Shown here: one piece after another, positions 55,894-64,000 of the stretch | Layout: every line of letters starts with the position of its first letter | Numbering within the stretch: position 1 is the stretch's first letter | Assembly: GCF_037977055.1 (NCBI RefSeq) | Contig: NZ_CP150274.1 | Location: 2,542,001-2,606,000, forward strand | Direction of reading: 5' to 3' | DNA from: Paenibacillus sp. FSL K6-1096 | Lineage (GTDB): Bacteria; Bacillota; Bacilli; Paenibacillales; Paenibacillaceae | DNA length: 64,000 bases | Position numbers and translations under genes: made by a program | The notes under the pieces: generated by a model | Databases searched by the model: none | Told to the model about the DNA's origin: nothing | What the model saw: only the letters and a program-made list of their open reading frames with translations

Positions 55894-57582
55894 TTATTTA
55901 CTCCAATTATCAATTCTCCACTTGATCTGCTCATTGATCTTGTCTTCGTAAGCCTTTACATTCGCCTTCTTGATCTGTTCGGTATAATCGGTCCATACGG
56001 AATCGAAGTCAGCCGGATCGGCAAGAATGGCTTTCGGCAGGAACTTGGTCTGCAGATCACTCAGCTTGGTGCTGGCGATTTTGGCATCCGAGCCTTCAAT
56101 CAGGTCGATGGACCAGGCAGGATAATAGACTTCGTTTGGTGGCGGATCACTGAAGAAGTCCACGTAGGAATCAAAGCCATAGGCATCCAGCACTTCCTTG
56201 TCATACGGCTTCAGGCCGGCTTTGTACTCCTCAGGCTGGGCAGCGGCATCTGTGGAGTTACCGTCGCTGAAGCTTCCTTCGGTCTTGGGCAGATATTCAA
56301 AGATCGCTTTGGCCTTGTTGGCCAGCTGCCAGGTGGCATCGGCTGCATTGTCACGCTGCTCCTGGGTTCTCATGAATCTGCCGTTCTCAACGATGTAATC
56401 CTCGCCTTCTACACCCCAGGAGAACAGCTTCTGCCACTTCTCATCCATCAGCGTATCAAGCAGCTTGATGATCTTCACCGGATCTTTGGCGTTGACGCTG
56501 ATGCCGAAGCCGTTGTTAAGGTTCAGCACAGCCAGGTCGCGGTAGTGATCCTTAATGGATGTATCATAGACCAGCGGAAGGCCGACATAAGTACGTTCAA
56601 TTTTGTTCTGGGTCGTCAGGGAATCCTCGGCCGCATTGAAGTTCCAGTGCTGGTCGAACATCCCGAGAACGGTACCGCTGGACAGCTTCGCCATATACTG
56701 GTCATAGTTCTGGACGAAGGTTTCTTTATCGATCAGGCCCTTGGCGTTCATTTCATTCAGCTTCTGGTAGTACCGCTTCGCATAATCCTTGTCGGCAAAC
56801 ACTTCGGCAACGCCGTCTTTGACAACCACACCGCCGTCATTCGGATGGCCGATCAGATGCTGCGGAGCGTTGAACAGCCCCCAGTTCTTCCAGTCATAGT
56901 TCAGAATTTCGAACCCGATCGTCGGGCTTCCGTCAATCTTCGGATATTTCTCTTTATATTTCTCAATCAGATCAAAGTATTCATCCAGCGTCTTTACCTG
57001 CGGATAATTGAACTCCTTCAGCACCGCCTTTTGAATCCAGAAGGCCGGGCCGGAGTACCACGAACTGTTGACCTTACCGTTATAGACACCATAGTTAGGC
57101 AGGATATAGATATGTCCGTCATTCGGGTCCTTCATCATGTTCCAGTAATCAGCGTAATGCTTCTTCAGGTTAGGCGCATGCTCTTCAATCAGGTCTTCCA
57201 GCGGGATATAGGCTCCTGCTGCTGTAAGCTTCGTATTCCCGGTCATCAGATCCGGATAGTCCTGGCCGGCAATCATAACGCCCAGCTTCTGGTTAATGTC
57301 GCCTGCCAGAAACTCCATGTCGAAGCTGGCTCCGGTCTCTTCTTTGATCATCTTGTAGATCTTGTTGTCTGGTGTAGGCTGTTGTCCTGCTGTCCCCAGG
57401 AATACGCTGACGGTGAAAGGTTCCACCTTTCCTGGCGTGTTAGACGAAGCAGTCTCTGGAGCTTTGGTACTCTCAGCCTGTCCTTTCGTATTGTTGTTGC
57501 CCCCGCAGCCTGACAATGCGAAGCTTAGGGATAACAGAGCAACCAGGGATAGCTTGAATGTTGCTTTCGACTTGCCCCCCAT
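55894..57582 (-). CDS. sugar ABC transporter substrate-binding lipoprotein, second importer
   Basis: The 562-residue protein has a signal ending FALSGC (Cys26), a Thr/Ser/Asn-rich linker and the long family-1 binding fold. Differences from the binding protein at 2217-3836 are extensive, so it is a separate specificity. GGAGGTG lies 6 nt before the ATG. It is the first structural gene after the regulators (116 bp), with a cre-like site and -10 box directly upstream. In B. subtilis and relatives, YesMN-type systems control importers for pectin- or xylan-derived oligosaccharides. Confidence 0.9.
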   Translation of the reverse strand: MGGKSKATFKLSLVALLSLSFALSGCGGNNNTKGQAESTKAPETASSNTPGKVEPFTVSVFLGTAGQQPTPDNKIYKMIKEETGASFDMEFLAGDINQKLGVMIAGQDYPDLMTGNTKLTAAGAYIPLEDLIEEHAPNLKKHYADYWNMMKDPNDGHIYILPNYGVYNGKVNSSWYSGPAFWIQKAVLKEFNYPQVKTLDEYFDLIEKYKEKYPKIDGSPTIGFEILNYDWKNWGLFNAPQHLIGHPNDGGVVVKDGVAEVFADKDYAKRYYQKLNEMNAKGLIDKETFVQNYDQYMAKLSSGTVLGMFDQHWNFNAAEDSLTTQNKIERTYVGLPLVYDTSIKDHYRDLAVLNLNNGFGISVNAKDPVKIIKLLDTLMDEKWQKLFSWGVEGEDYIVENGRFMRTQEQRDNAADATWQLANKAKAIFEYLPKTEGSFSDGNSTDAAAQPEEYKAGLKPYDKEVLDAYGFDSYVDFFSDPPPNEVYYPAWSIDLIEGSDAKIASTKLSDLQTKFLPKAILADPADFDSVWTDYTEQIKKANVKAYEDKINEQIKWRIDNWSK

Positions 57583-57617
57583 AAAGCACCTCCATAATGT
57601 GTTGTCTTTAATTAATT

Positions 57618-57644
57618 TGTAAGCACTTACACAATTGAATTATA
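57618..57644 (-). promoter_or_regulatory. -10 box and cre-like dyad before the second importer
   Basis: TATAAT (57639-57644 on the minus strand) has no recognisable -35, as expected for a promoter activated by a YesN-type regulator. Directly downstream lies TGTAAGCACTTACA (57618-57631), a dyad with TGTAAG/CTTACA arms close to the CcpA cre consensus, at a position where a bound repressor would block transcription. Confidence 0.5.
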
Positions 57645-57698
57645 GAGGTGAATCCCCTGTTGGAATACGACCGAACTAAAGGTATACCCCAAAAAATT

Positions 57699-59243
57699 TT
57701 AGAACTTTGCATGCCGGTACTCATTCGGTCCCATGTGCATCTCCTTCTCGAACCGTTTCAGAAACTGCCCGTAATTGACATAACCTACCCGTTCGGCAAT
57801 CTCTGAGAGCTTGAGCCTGCTCTCGCGCAGGAGCACAGCCGCCGCCTGAATCCGCAGATGATGGAGCTGCTCATTGAAGGTCCTGCCGTTCTTTTTGATT
57901 AATAATTGACCCAGATATACAGGGTGCAGGAAGAAGACCTCCGCCAGTTTCTGAATGCTCAGGCTCTCATGATAATGCTCGCCGATATACTGGTTGATCT
58001 CGCGGATAATGCCGTGCGACTTCTGATTCTGTTCACGCACCAGGAGCTCGATGGCCCGCTCGCCGCAGGACAGCAGACGGCTGAGCAGCCCGGAGAGCGG
58101 GGTCATCGCCTGTTGAATCTCCGGGGCGATGCCGGAAGGCGCCCCCTGCTCCCCGCCGGAGGGATCAGCACCGGGCGCAAGCGCGAAGATCCGGTACAGA
58201 AGATGGATCACCAGCTTCCGTACAACCTCCGGCGCCACCTGCTGCTCCCGGAAGCTGCGCTCCGCTTCCTCCAGCGCCTTACGGTAGCCGCCCGCATCCA
58301 GCAGATTGACCGCATCCAGCAGAGCATCCATCAGCCCGATATGGTCATAGTGATAGCGGAAGGGCTGGCCCTTCACCCCGCTGTAGGACAGGATGCCCGC
58401 AGATTCCGGGGCATAGAAGAAATGCAGGAGCGTCTCCTTAGCACTGTTGTAGCTCTCCTCAATGCTCAGCAGCGAGCCCTCCGGCGCGCCCACAGCGATG
58501 TGCATCCGGCTGCCGCCATATTCCTGCAGCAGGGTCTGCAGCACTTCCGAGATCCTGCTGTCTTCTCCACTGCCTGCCTTTATTCCGTAAGCAATCCCGA
58601 GAATCCCTGCCTCCAGATCGATCGCCACCGCAGCCTGATGTCCGGCCAGCAATGAGGCGGTTCTTCCCCGCACCTCTGCGTACAGCTCGGGAACCGTCTG
58701 GATGAGGCAGATATTCCAGGCGGCGGTCTCACGGAAGCCGGGCAGCGTCTCCAGCAGATCGATCAACTCGGGATCTTCCTTTTTACCGTACAACAGGCTT
58801 CTGATTAGTGTGGCTGCCTCTTCTCCCGAGGCGGTCTCGTGGATCAGCCGGCGGTTCGTCTCCTGCTCCAGCTCCTGATGAATTTCCCGCAATTCCTCGG
58901 CGGCTTCCTCCGGAAACACAGGCTTCAGCAGGTAATGATTGATTCCGTAGCTGATCGCTGTCCGGGCATATTCAAATTCACTGTAACCGCTCAAAATGAC
59001 GAACTTCACCGGATGTATGCTCTCCTGCCGCCATTCCCCGATCATCTCCAGCCCGTTCATGAGCGGCATGTTAATATCGGTGATGACCAGATCCGGCTGG
59101 AGCTGCTTCATCAATTTCAGCCCTTCCCGGCCATTGCCGCAGGTTCCGCACAGCTCGAAGCCCAGCTCCTGCCAGTCAATCCACATCTCCATGCCCTCAA
59201 GGGCGCTCGGCTCGTCATCAATCAGCAGCACTTTGTATTTCAT
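57699..59243 (-). CDS. YesN-type response regulator with AraC DNA-binding domain (regulator 1)
   Basis: The 514-residue protein has an N-terminal receiver (Asp9-Asp10-Glu11, phospho-acceptor Asp55 in ITDINMPLMNGLE, Lys in LLKPV), a long middle region (about 150-390) and a C-terminal AraC pair of helix-turn-helices ending VGYVNYGQFLKRFEKEMHMG, then EYR. It starts 3 bp after the kinase stop, with GAGG 8 nt before the ATG, and precedes the importer. It is the nearest regulator to the transport genes and the likely direct activator. Confidence 0.9.
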   Translation of the reverse strand: MKYKVLLIDDEPSALEGMEMWIDWQELGFELCGTCGNGREGLKLMKQLQPDLVITDINMPLMNGLEMIGEWRQESIHPVKFVILSGYSEFEYARTAISYGINHYLLKPVFPEEAAEELREIHQELEQETNRRLIHETASGEEAATLIRSLLYGKKEDPELIDLLETLPGFRETAAWNICLIQTVPELYAEVRGRTASLLAGHQAAVAIDLEAGILGIAYGIKAGSGEDSRISEVLQTLLQEYGGSRMHIAVGAPEGSLLSIEESYNSAKETLLHFFYAPESAGILSYSGVKGQPFRYHYDHIGLMDALLDAVNLLDAGGYRKALEEAERSFREQQVAPEVVRKLVIHLLYRIFALAPGADPSGGEQGAPSGIAPEIQQAMTPLSGLLSRLLSCGERAIELLVREQNQKSHGIIREINQYIGEHYHESLSIQKLAEVFFLHPVYLGQLLIKKNGRTFNEQLHHLRIQAAAVLLRESRLKLSEIAERVGYVNYGQFLKRFEKEMHMGPNEYRHAKF

Positions 59244-59246
59244 CCG

Positions 59247-61070
59247 TTATACCTCGCTTTCATTGGAGTGGTTCTGCTCAAGCAGCTTAAGGGGAATGCC
59301 GAAGGTCACTACGGTTCCCTGGTCCGGTGTACTGGAGATGTCAAAGCGGACCTGATCCGCATAATACAGCTCCAGCCTGCGGTACACATTGCGGATGCCG
59401 ATATTGGCCCCGGAGTAGTCCTCCTGGCGGACGGCAAACATCAATTCCTTCAGCTTATCCGGCCCGATGCCTTTGCCGTTGTCTGATACGGTAATCTGCA
59501 GCCGGTTGTCCACAATCGCCGTGGCTACCCGGATAATGCCCAGTCCCTCAATAGTCTGCAAGCCATGCTTGCAGGAGTTCTCCACCAGCGGCTGCATGCT
59601 CAGCTTCGGAATTTTATAATTCAGTGACTGCTCGTCAATCTCGAACGTATAATCGAATTTGTCCCTGAACCTGAATTTCTCAATCTTGAGGTACATGTCG
59701 ATGAAGGTGATCTCCTCGCGAACGGTCACCAGGTCCTCCTTCCAGCTCAGCAGCCGGCGCAGCAGCTTTGACAGGCTTTTGACAATATCGGTGACATCGT
59801 TATATTTGTTCTTGGTGCAGACCACCAGAATGGCATTCAGCGTGTTGAACAGGAAATGCGGGTTCATCTGGCTCTGCAGGAAGTTCAGCTCCGCCCTGAC
59901 GCGCTCCATCTCCAGATTCTTGCTCTGAATCTCCAGCTTGTACACATCATTAATCAGCGAATGGATACGGGAGGTCATCCGGTTGAAGGTGCGGATCAGG
60001 CCGCCGATCTCGTCCCGGCCCTCATCAATCGCAATCAGCTCGAACTTCTCATTAGTTACCTTCTGCATATGGCGGGACAGGCGCTTCACCCGGTAGTTGT
60101 AGGACCGCAGCATCATATAGATGAACCCGCTGGTCAGCAGTGTAAGCGTAGTAGCCAGCCCGGCCGCATACAGCCGGATATCGAGAATCGCCTGGGAGAT
60201 GCGCTCTCCCTGCGTGATCCCGACCAGCTTCCAGCCCTTGAGATAGTTCGCCGTCCCTACAGCCATAACCCGGACATCTTCACTCTCGCCCTGGCTGTCG
60301 CCCCACTGGGTGAATACCGGATACGGATTATCCGTGACATGCTGGTAGCCGCTGTCCGCCGACATCACAATCTTGTTCTCCCCGTTGAGAAGATAGAGGC
60401 TGAGGTAATCTTTTTCCCGGACAATGATGTCATAGATCTGGCTCAGGTCCAGGTCGATCCGCAGCACCTTCTCGAACTTGTTCAGATTCCGGTAATTATC
60501 CATCGTCTCTATAACACTTAGCGCAGGGGTAGAGGTGGACAGATACTGGTTCTCGCTCGTCCGGTAAGCGGCCACAAACACCTGGGTCTCTGCCTTCTTC
60601 GCCTGCCGGTACCAGTCACTGGTCCATACCTTCTCGTTCATCACCTGATAGTTCCCGCCGGAGACAACGGTCTGGTTGTTGGTGTAGATGCTGATCCGCT
60701 CCAGCTGGTTGTTCACCGGCATATAGCTGTTCATCCGGTCTCTAAGCTGCTCGTTGAACGTGCTGTAGAATTCGATAGAATTCTCGTAGATCCGGTCCAG
60801 CATCTCATACAGGTTCTTATCCGCAGCCAGCGTGTAGCCGACAGACACCCCGCCCTCTATGAAATCATGGATGTCCTTGCGCGCACGCTCCATCGATATC
60901 TCCAGATTCTGCTGTTCTCTTGACTTGATGAGATCCGTGATCCGTTCCAGAAATACCAGATTCAGCACCATGATCGGCAGGAGCACCCCCACGATGTAGA
61001 TCAGGTAGAATTTGTAGCTCAGCGGAATATCATTGATAAAGGTCCCGAATTTGAAACGTTTGGTCTTCAT
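59247..61070 (-). CDS. YesM-type sensor histidine kinase
   Basis: The 607-residue kinase has transmembrane helices at about 17-40 and 300-322 around a 260-residue extracellular Cache-like sensor, HAMP (about 322-378; MTSRIHSLINDVYKLEIQSK), the His_kinase domain with QSQMNPHFLFNTLNAILVVC (conserved His in NPHFLFN) and an HATPase_c domain (PLVENSCKHGL, SDNGKGI). YesM kinases of Bacillota pair with one AraC-type regulator; here complete regulators lie on both sides, 20 bp upstream and 3 bp downstream. Confidence 0.92.
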   Translation of the reverse strand: MKTKRFKFGTFINDIPLSYKFYLIYIVGVLLPIMVLNLVFLERITDLIKSREQQNLEISMERARKDIHDFIEGGVSVGYTLAADKNLYEMLDRIYENSIEFYSTFNEQLRDRMNSYMPVNNQLERISIYTNNQTVVSGGNYQVMNEKVWTSDWYRQAKKAETQVFVAAYRTSENQYLSTSTPALSVIETMDNYRNLNKFEKVLRIDLDLSQIYDIIVREKDYLSLYLLNGENKIVMSADSGYQHVTDNPYPVFTQWGDSQGESEDVRVMAVGTANYLKGWKLVGITQGERISQAILDIRLYAAGLATTLTLLTSGFIYMMLRSYNYRVKRLSRHMQKVTNEKFELIAIDEGRDEIGGLIRTFNRMTSRIHSLINDVYKLEIQSKNLEMERVRAELNFLQSQMNPHFLFNTLNAILVVCTKNKYNDVTDIVKSLSKLLRRLLSWKEDLVTVREEITFIDMYLKIEKFRFRDKFDYTFEIDEQSLNYKIPKLSMQPLVENSCKHGLQTIEGLGIIRVATAIVDNRLQITVSDNGKGIGPDKLKELMFAVRQEDYSGANIGIRNVYRRLELYYADQVRFDISSTPDQGTVVTFGIPLKLLEQNHSNESEV

Positions 61071-61090
61071 GCCTTATGCACCCGGCTTTC

Positions 61091-62632
61091 TTAGAGCTGC
61101 TTGTTCATATGGGCGTTTTTGTACACCGAAGGAGAGACGCCAACCTTGTTCTTGAACTTGTCGATGAAATAATCCGTATTGGAAAAGCCCACCTGCAGCG
61201 CAATATCCGATACTTTGAGCTGGGTTCGCTTGAGCAGGCCCTTGGCCGTCTCGATCCGCTTGTCATTCAGATAATCGCTGAAGCTGCGGCCGGTCTCCTT
61301 GCGGAACAGCTGGCCCAGATAGGCCGAATTCATATGGAACTGCTTGGCTAGATCCTGAAGCTGCAGCTTGCTGCGGAATTCAAGGTCCACATACTGGATC
61401 ACGTTGTAGATGGTGTTCCCTTCGTTACTGGCCCGCAGCTCGGCAAGGTAAGCCGCTGTCTCCAGGCAGAGCCGGTCCACATACAAGCTGAGCTTATAAT
61501 AATCCGTGAGTCCGCCCAAATTGCCGTACTCCTTGTGCATCGCGCACATGATCCGGTCCGGGTCTCCCTGCAGCTCCGAGATGCTCCGGCATAAGGTCAT
61601 CTCCAGATGGGCTACCTCGGCCTGGGCGGCATCAATATTCACTCTCTTGGCTGTCATCGCCGCGAAGGCTTCCCGGATAGCTTCCTGAATCCGCGCGGGA
61701 ACGCCTTCCTTCACCTTATCCGGCACCTGGACGAAATGCCCCTCCGTGAAATCGCGGCTCCGGCAGGTTGTTCTAAGATCATTGAAGTAGAAGATTCCGC
61801 CCTTCTCCTTCCGGTACTTCAGGCCCCAGACCTCAAGCGTCTGGGCATATAACTCCTGAATAGCACGAGCCCCTGTCCGCCTTCCGCTGATCATCACCGC
61901 CACCGGTACCCCCAGCTTCTGCGACTGCACCTTCTGAATTTGAAGGGCAGCCGCCTCAAGTGCTTCGGAGGACAGTCCGGCACAGCGGACAATCAGCCCT
62001 GCTCTTCCGGCCGGGTCCTGAAACATAAGCCCAAGCTGCTCGGGAAGCCCTTCGGTATCCATGCCGTTCAGCCCTGCCGTACCTGAGATGGCCGCAGCAA
62101 GGATACACTGCAGCTCCGTATCCGGCGTAAGCCCCAGAACGCTGTGGGCGGCCTGCTCCAGCTCACTGTTCCATTCCCCCTGAATCAGCCGGTTGATCAG
62201 GCTATGGACCAGGAAGTTGTGCTTCTTGCGCTCCTCTGCTCTGGAAGCGGTTTCATTTTGGATAATACCGCTGATCTTCGCCAGCAGCGCCTCCATCTCC
62301 TCATCGTCTGCCGGCTTTAGCAGGTAGCCGTCGACCTTATGACGCAGCGCCGTCCGGGCATAGCTGAAGTTGTCATACCCGCTCAGGATCACGAATCTTG
62401 GCGGAGGGTCCATCTCTTCCTTCACCGCAGCAATCAGCTCCAGACCGCTCATCACCGGCAGGTTAATATCTGTAAGCAGCAGGTCCGGCTGATGCTCGCG
62501 GACCAGCCGCAGGGCATCCCCGGCGCTAAGTGCTTCGGCACACACCTCGAACCCCGACTTCTCCCAGTCCACCATCGTTCTGAGCCCTTCCAGAACCCAG
62601 GGTTCATCGTCTACAATCATGACTTTCAGCAT
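61091..62632 (-). CDS. YesN-type response regulator with AraC DNA-binding domain (regulator 2)
   Basis: The ATG at 62632 (GGAGTG upstream) gives 513 residues. The receiver is intact (VDDEPW, phospho-acceptor Asp in LLTDINLPVMSGLE, LLKPADD), as is the C-terminal AraC domain (about 410-510; QVGFSNTDYFIDKFKNKVGV, SPSVYKN). It is first of the regulator 2 - kinase - regulator 1 unit. It differs strongly from regulator 1 outside the conserved motifs, so this is not a recent duplicate. Which promoter it controls is unknown. Confidence 0.9.
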   Translation of the reverse strand: MLKVMIVDDEPWVLEGLRTMVDWEKSGFEVCAEALSAGDALRLVREHQPDLLLTDINLPVMSGLELIAAVKEEMDPPPRFVILSGYDNFSYARTALRHKVDGYLLKPADDEEMEALLAKISGIIQNETASRAEERKKHNFLVHSLINRLIQGEWNSELEQAAHSVLGLTPDTELQCILAAAISGTAGLNGMDTEGLPEQLGLMFQDPAGRAGLIVRCAGLSSEALEAAALQIQKVQSQKLGVPVAVMISGRRTGARAIQELYAQTLEVWGLKYRKEKGGIFYFNDLRTTCRSRDFTEGHFVQVPDKVKEGVPARIQEAIREAFAAMTAKRVNIDAAQAEVAHLEMTLCRSISELQGDPDRIMCAMHKEYGNLGGLTDYYKLSLYVDRLCLETAAYLAELRASNEGNTIYNVIQYVDLEFRSKLQLQDLAKQFHMNSAYLGQLFRKETGRSFSDYLNDKRIETAKGLLKRTQLKVSDIALQVGFSNTDYFIDKFKNKVGVSPSVYKNAHMNKQL

Positions 62633-62770
62633 GAGCTCACTCCTATCCTTCAAAATGAAATGGGAATACCCCATGAATTACCAATAATGCTAACATACAA
62701 GTTGAAGGTTGTGAATTATAAGTTCAGCGGGTGATGGACCCGAGTCTGGTGGCACCAATGCAGTCAAGCG

Positions 62771-62900
62771 ATTGTAGTCGGTTTTCTGCATATATCCGAC
62801 CACCCCACCCTCGCGCCAGCCCAATGTAGTCGGTTTTTCGATTACATTGCGCCCACACACCATTATCCGGTGCAATATGGTCGGTTTTTCGATTACAGTC
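62771..62900. repeat. three-copy repeat array with 51/52-bp period (array 2)
   Basis: GTCGGTTTT begins at 62777, 62829 and 62880, spaced 52 and 51 bp. Copies 2 and 3 extend as GTCGGTTTTTCGATTACA; copy 1 diverges after GTCGGTTTT. On the minus strand the core forms a dyad: TGTAATCG, AAAAAC, CGACTACA with one mismatch. The array occupies the gap between the regulator 2 gene and the terminator at 62914-62971. Frames on both strands stay open across it because 51 is a multiple of three; none has a ribosome-binding site. The bases 62633-62770 show nothing else. Confidence 0.75.
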
Positions 62901-62913
62901 GGATGAAACACAC

Positions 62914-62971
62914 AAAAAGCCGCCCAACCGCACCGGATGTTCTCCCCTGAAAACATCCGGTGCGAGGCGAC
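62914..62971 (-). terminator. rho-independent terminator after the ADP-ribosylglycohydrolase gene
   Basis: In the minus direction GTCGCC, GCACCGGATGTT, a short loop, AACATCCGGTGC, GGCGGC and TTTTTGTG form a long hairpin. Confidence 0.92.
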
Positions 62972-63008
62972 TTCATATAAAAGTGCACTCAAATATTTAA
63001 ACCTAAGC

Positions 63009-64000
63009 CTACTCCCCCAGCTCCCCACGCAGCTTCAGGAACACCTGATAGCTCCGCTCCGCGACCTCGGAGATCGCGATCGGGTGGAAGCCCGGCAGGT
63101 CCGCATACAGCGTGTCATTCAGCGGTGCGGTCCAGTTCACGGGCAGCTTGGCTGCACCCAGCTTCGCGCCCATAATTGAGCCGACAGTTGCGCCGTTGCA
63201 GTCCGTGTCCATCCCGGCCGCAACCGAGGTGACAACGGCTTTCTCGAAATCATTGCCGCCGTAGATCAGCGAAGCGGCCACGATGGCGGCGTTGTTGTTC
63301 GTATGCACCGGGTCATAATGGCTGAACTCGTCCCATAACAGGCTGACCAGCTCCCGCTGCGTGCCTGCCTGCTGGGCAAGCTCCACTCCCCGCAGTACAT
63401 CCCGGGCCAGTCTGCTGGTTGAAGGAATCTCACTTAGCCCGACCTCTACAATCTCTTCGTTGCTAAGGCCCGCGAAGGCCGCCGAGATCATCGCAGCATT
63501 GAACATTTCGCCATAGATCCCGTTCTTCACATGCGAGAACGAGGCATCCCGCCAGCCCAGCTCCGCCGCCAGCTCAGGATGTCCGGCTGCCCCATAGGCC
63601 AGCCCGTCCGCACGGATCGCCGCGCCGATCCATTCCCGGTACGGATTGAGGTGCATCCGCACCCGCTCCTGGCGCAACGGCCAATCCGCCGGCTTCTCGC
63701 CATGCAGATGGGAGGTCTCCTGGGCAAAGTTCATATAGCTCTGCGTTTCCGCCGTACATACCTGACTGTAGGTCAGATGCCCATGCCACAGCTTGCCTAT
63801 GTCCCAGGAATCCCAGTTCAGCCCTTTCTGCTCCAGCAGGAGCAGACCCAGCACGGTATAGCGGATATCGTCATCGCTCTCCATGTAGCTAATCTTCTCG
63901 CGTGTACTGGTGAATGACCAGTCGCTTAAGCCGAGCCCGTATTCCTCCCGGGCTGTTGAGAACTCCGGAGTATATCCTTTGATCGGCCAAGCGTCCGCGC
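63009..64000 (-). CDS. ADP-ribosylglycohydrolase (DraG) family protein, C-terminal part
   Basis: The gene runs off the right edge; the frame stays open to the last codon (ADAWPIKGYTPEFSTAREEY at the edge), so the apparent start at 63884 is internal. About 330 residues are present. The metal-site motifs of the DraG/ARH fold are visible: the SDDDIRYTVLGLLLLE segment and the C-terminal GMDTDCNGATVGSIMGA. Family members remove ADP-ribose from proteins or hydrolyse related ribosyl bonds, using two magnesium ions; several large Bacillota paralogues have unknown substrates. It is monocistronic as far as visible, with a strong terminator. Confidence 0.87.
   Translation of the reverse strand, partial: ADAWPIKGYTPEFSTAREEYGLGLSDWSFTSTREKISYMESDDDIRYTVLGLLLLEQKGLNWDSWDIGKLWHGHLTYSQVCTAETQSYMNFAQETSHLHGEKPADWPLRQERVRMHLNPYREWIGAAIRADGLAYGAAGHPELAAELGWRDASFSHVKNGIYGEMFNAAMISAAFAGLSNEEIVEVGLSEIPSTSRLARDVLRGVELAQQAGTQRELVSLLWDEFSHYDPVHTNNNAAIVAASLIYGGNDFEKAVVTSVAAGMDTDCNGATVGSIMGAKLGAAKLPVNWTAPLNDTLYADLPGFHPIAISEVAERSYQVFLKLRGELGE

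Noticed and set aside
62690..63028. Open frames of up to 112 codons across array 2
   Set aside because: They exist because the repeat period is a multiple of three on one step; no ribosome-binding site, and the frame runs through a strong terminator.

Overview
The window looks like chromosomal DNA of a Paenibacillus (Bacillota, spore-forming, moderately GC-rich). The evidence is a Bacillota-type rRNA operon, the small acid-soluble spore protein gene sspI beside a TrmH-type rRNA methyltransferase, a YwmB homologue, a LiaIFSR-type envelope stress locus, several lipoproteins with VLSGC/ALSGC lipoboxes, and two LplABC-type sugar ABC importers without their own ATPase, one of them driven by a YesM/YesN-type two-component system. 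I could not run any search, so family names rest on motif recognition.

Layout. 1-466 is the start of a KimA-type potassium importer. 700-8066 is a fructan/sucrose locus: two permeases, a binding lipoprotein and a GH32 fructosidase on the minus strand, divergent from a LacI repressor and a PfkB fructokinase, with a shared operator-rich promoter region. 8264-11515 holds an unknown protein, a LacI repressor and a GH1 6-phospho-beta-glucosidase. 11911-15012 holds an FG-GAP-like lipoprotein, the tail of a decayed response regulator and an orphan histidine kinase. 15038-17931 carries OsmC, a truncated phosphoesterase, DUF421, DapA-like and glutamine amidotransferase genes. 18043-22645 is a two-component system between two paralogous secreted-protein genes, the outer of which keeps the last codons of a lost second kinase. 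22773-22946 is a four-copy 51/52-bp-period repeat array, followed by the 5S-23S-16S operon (minus strand, 23023-28027).

28282-34476 holds a zinc-ribbon/deoxyribosyltransferase-like protein, a GH43 xylosidase with a divergent AraC regulator, and two tandem CNNM/HlyC-type membrane proteins, each preceded by the same hairpin over its ribosome-binding site. 34550-37107 is an aromatic/quinone-stress-like cluster (extradiol dioxygenase, esterase, DoxX) divergent from an XRE-cupin regulator. 37157-43399 is mostly housekeeping: a frameshifted peptidase E, TrmH, KtrC, SspI, release factor 3 and glucose-6-phosphate dehydrogenase. 43684-49442 is YwmB and an enlarged lia operon with two PspA proteins and a PspC. 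49574-53503 holds an Lrp-linked exporter and metNIQ. 53865-62632 is a sugar importer with one YesM kinase and two YesN regulators. 62777-62900 is a second repeat array with the same 51/52-bp period, and 63009-64000 is a partial ADP-ribosylglycohydrolase.

The most unusual signals are (1) two unrelated intergenic repeat arrays with the same 51/52-bp period, both lying just downstream of a terminator; (2) the paired, mutually supporting hairpins that mask the start sites of the tandem CNNM genes; (3) two fossils of lost two-component modules; (4) a Shine-Dalgarno that points to an ATT start for metN; and (5) a kinase flanked by two complete YesN-type regulators.
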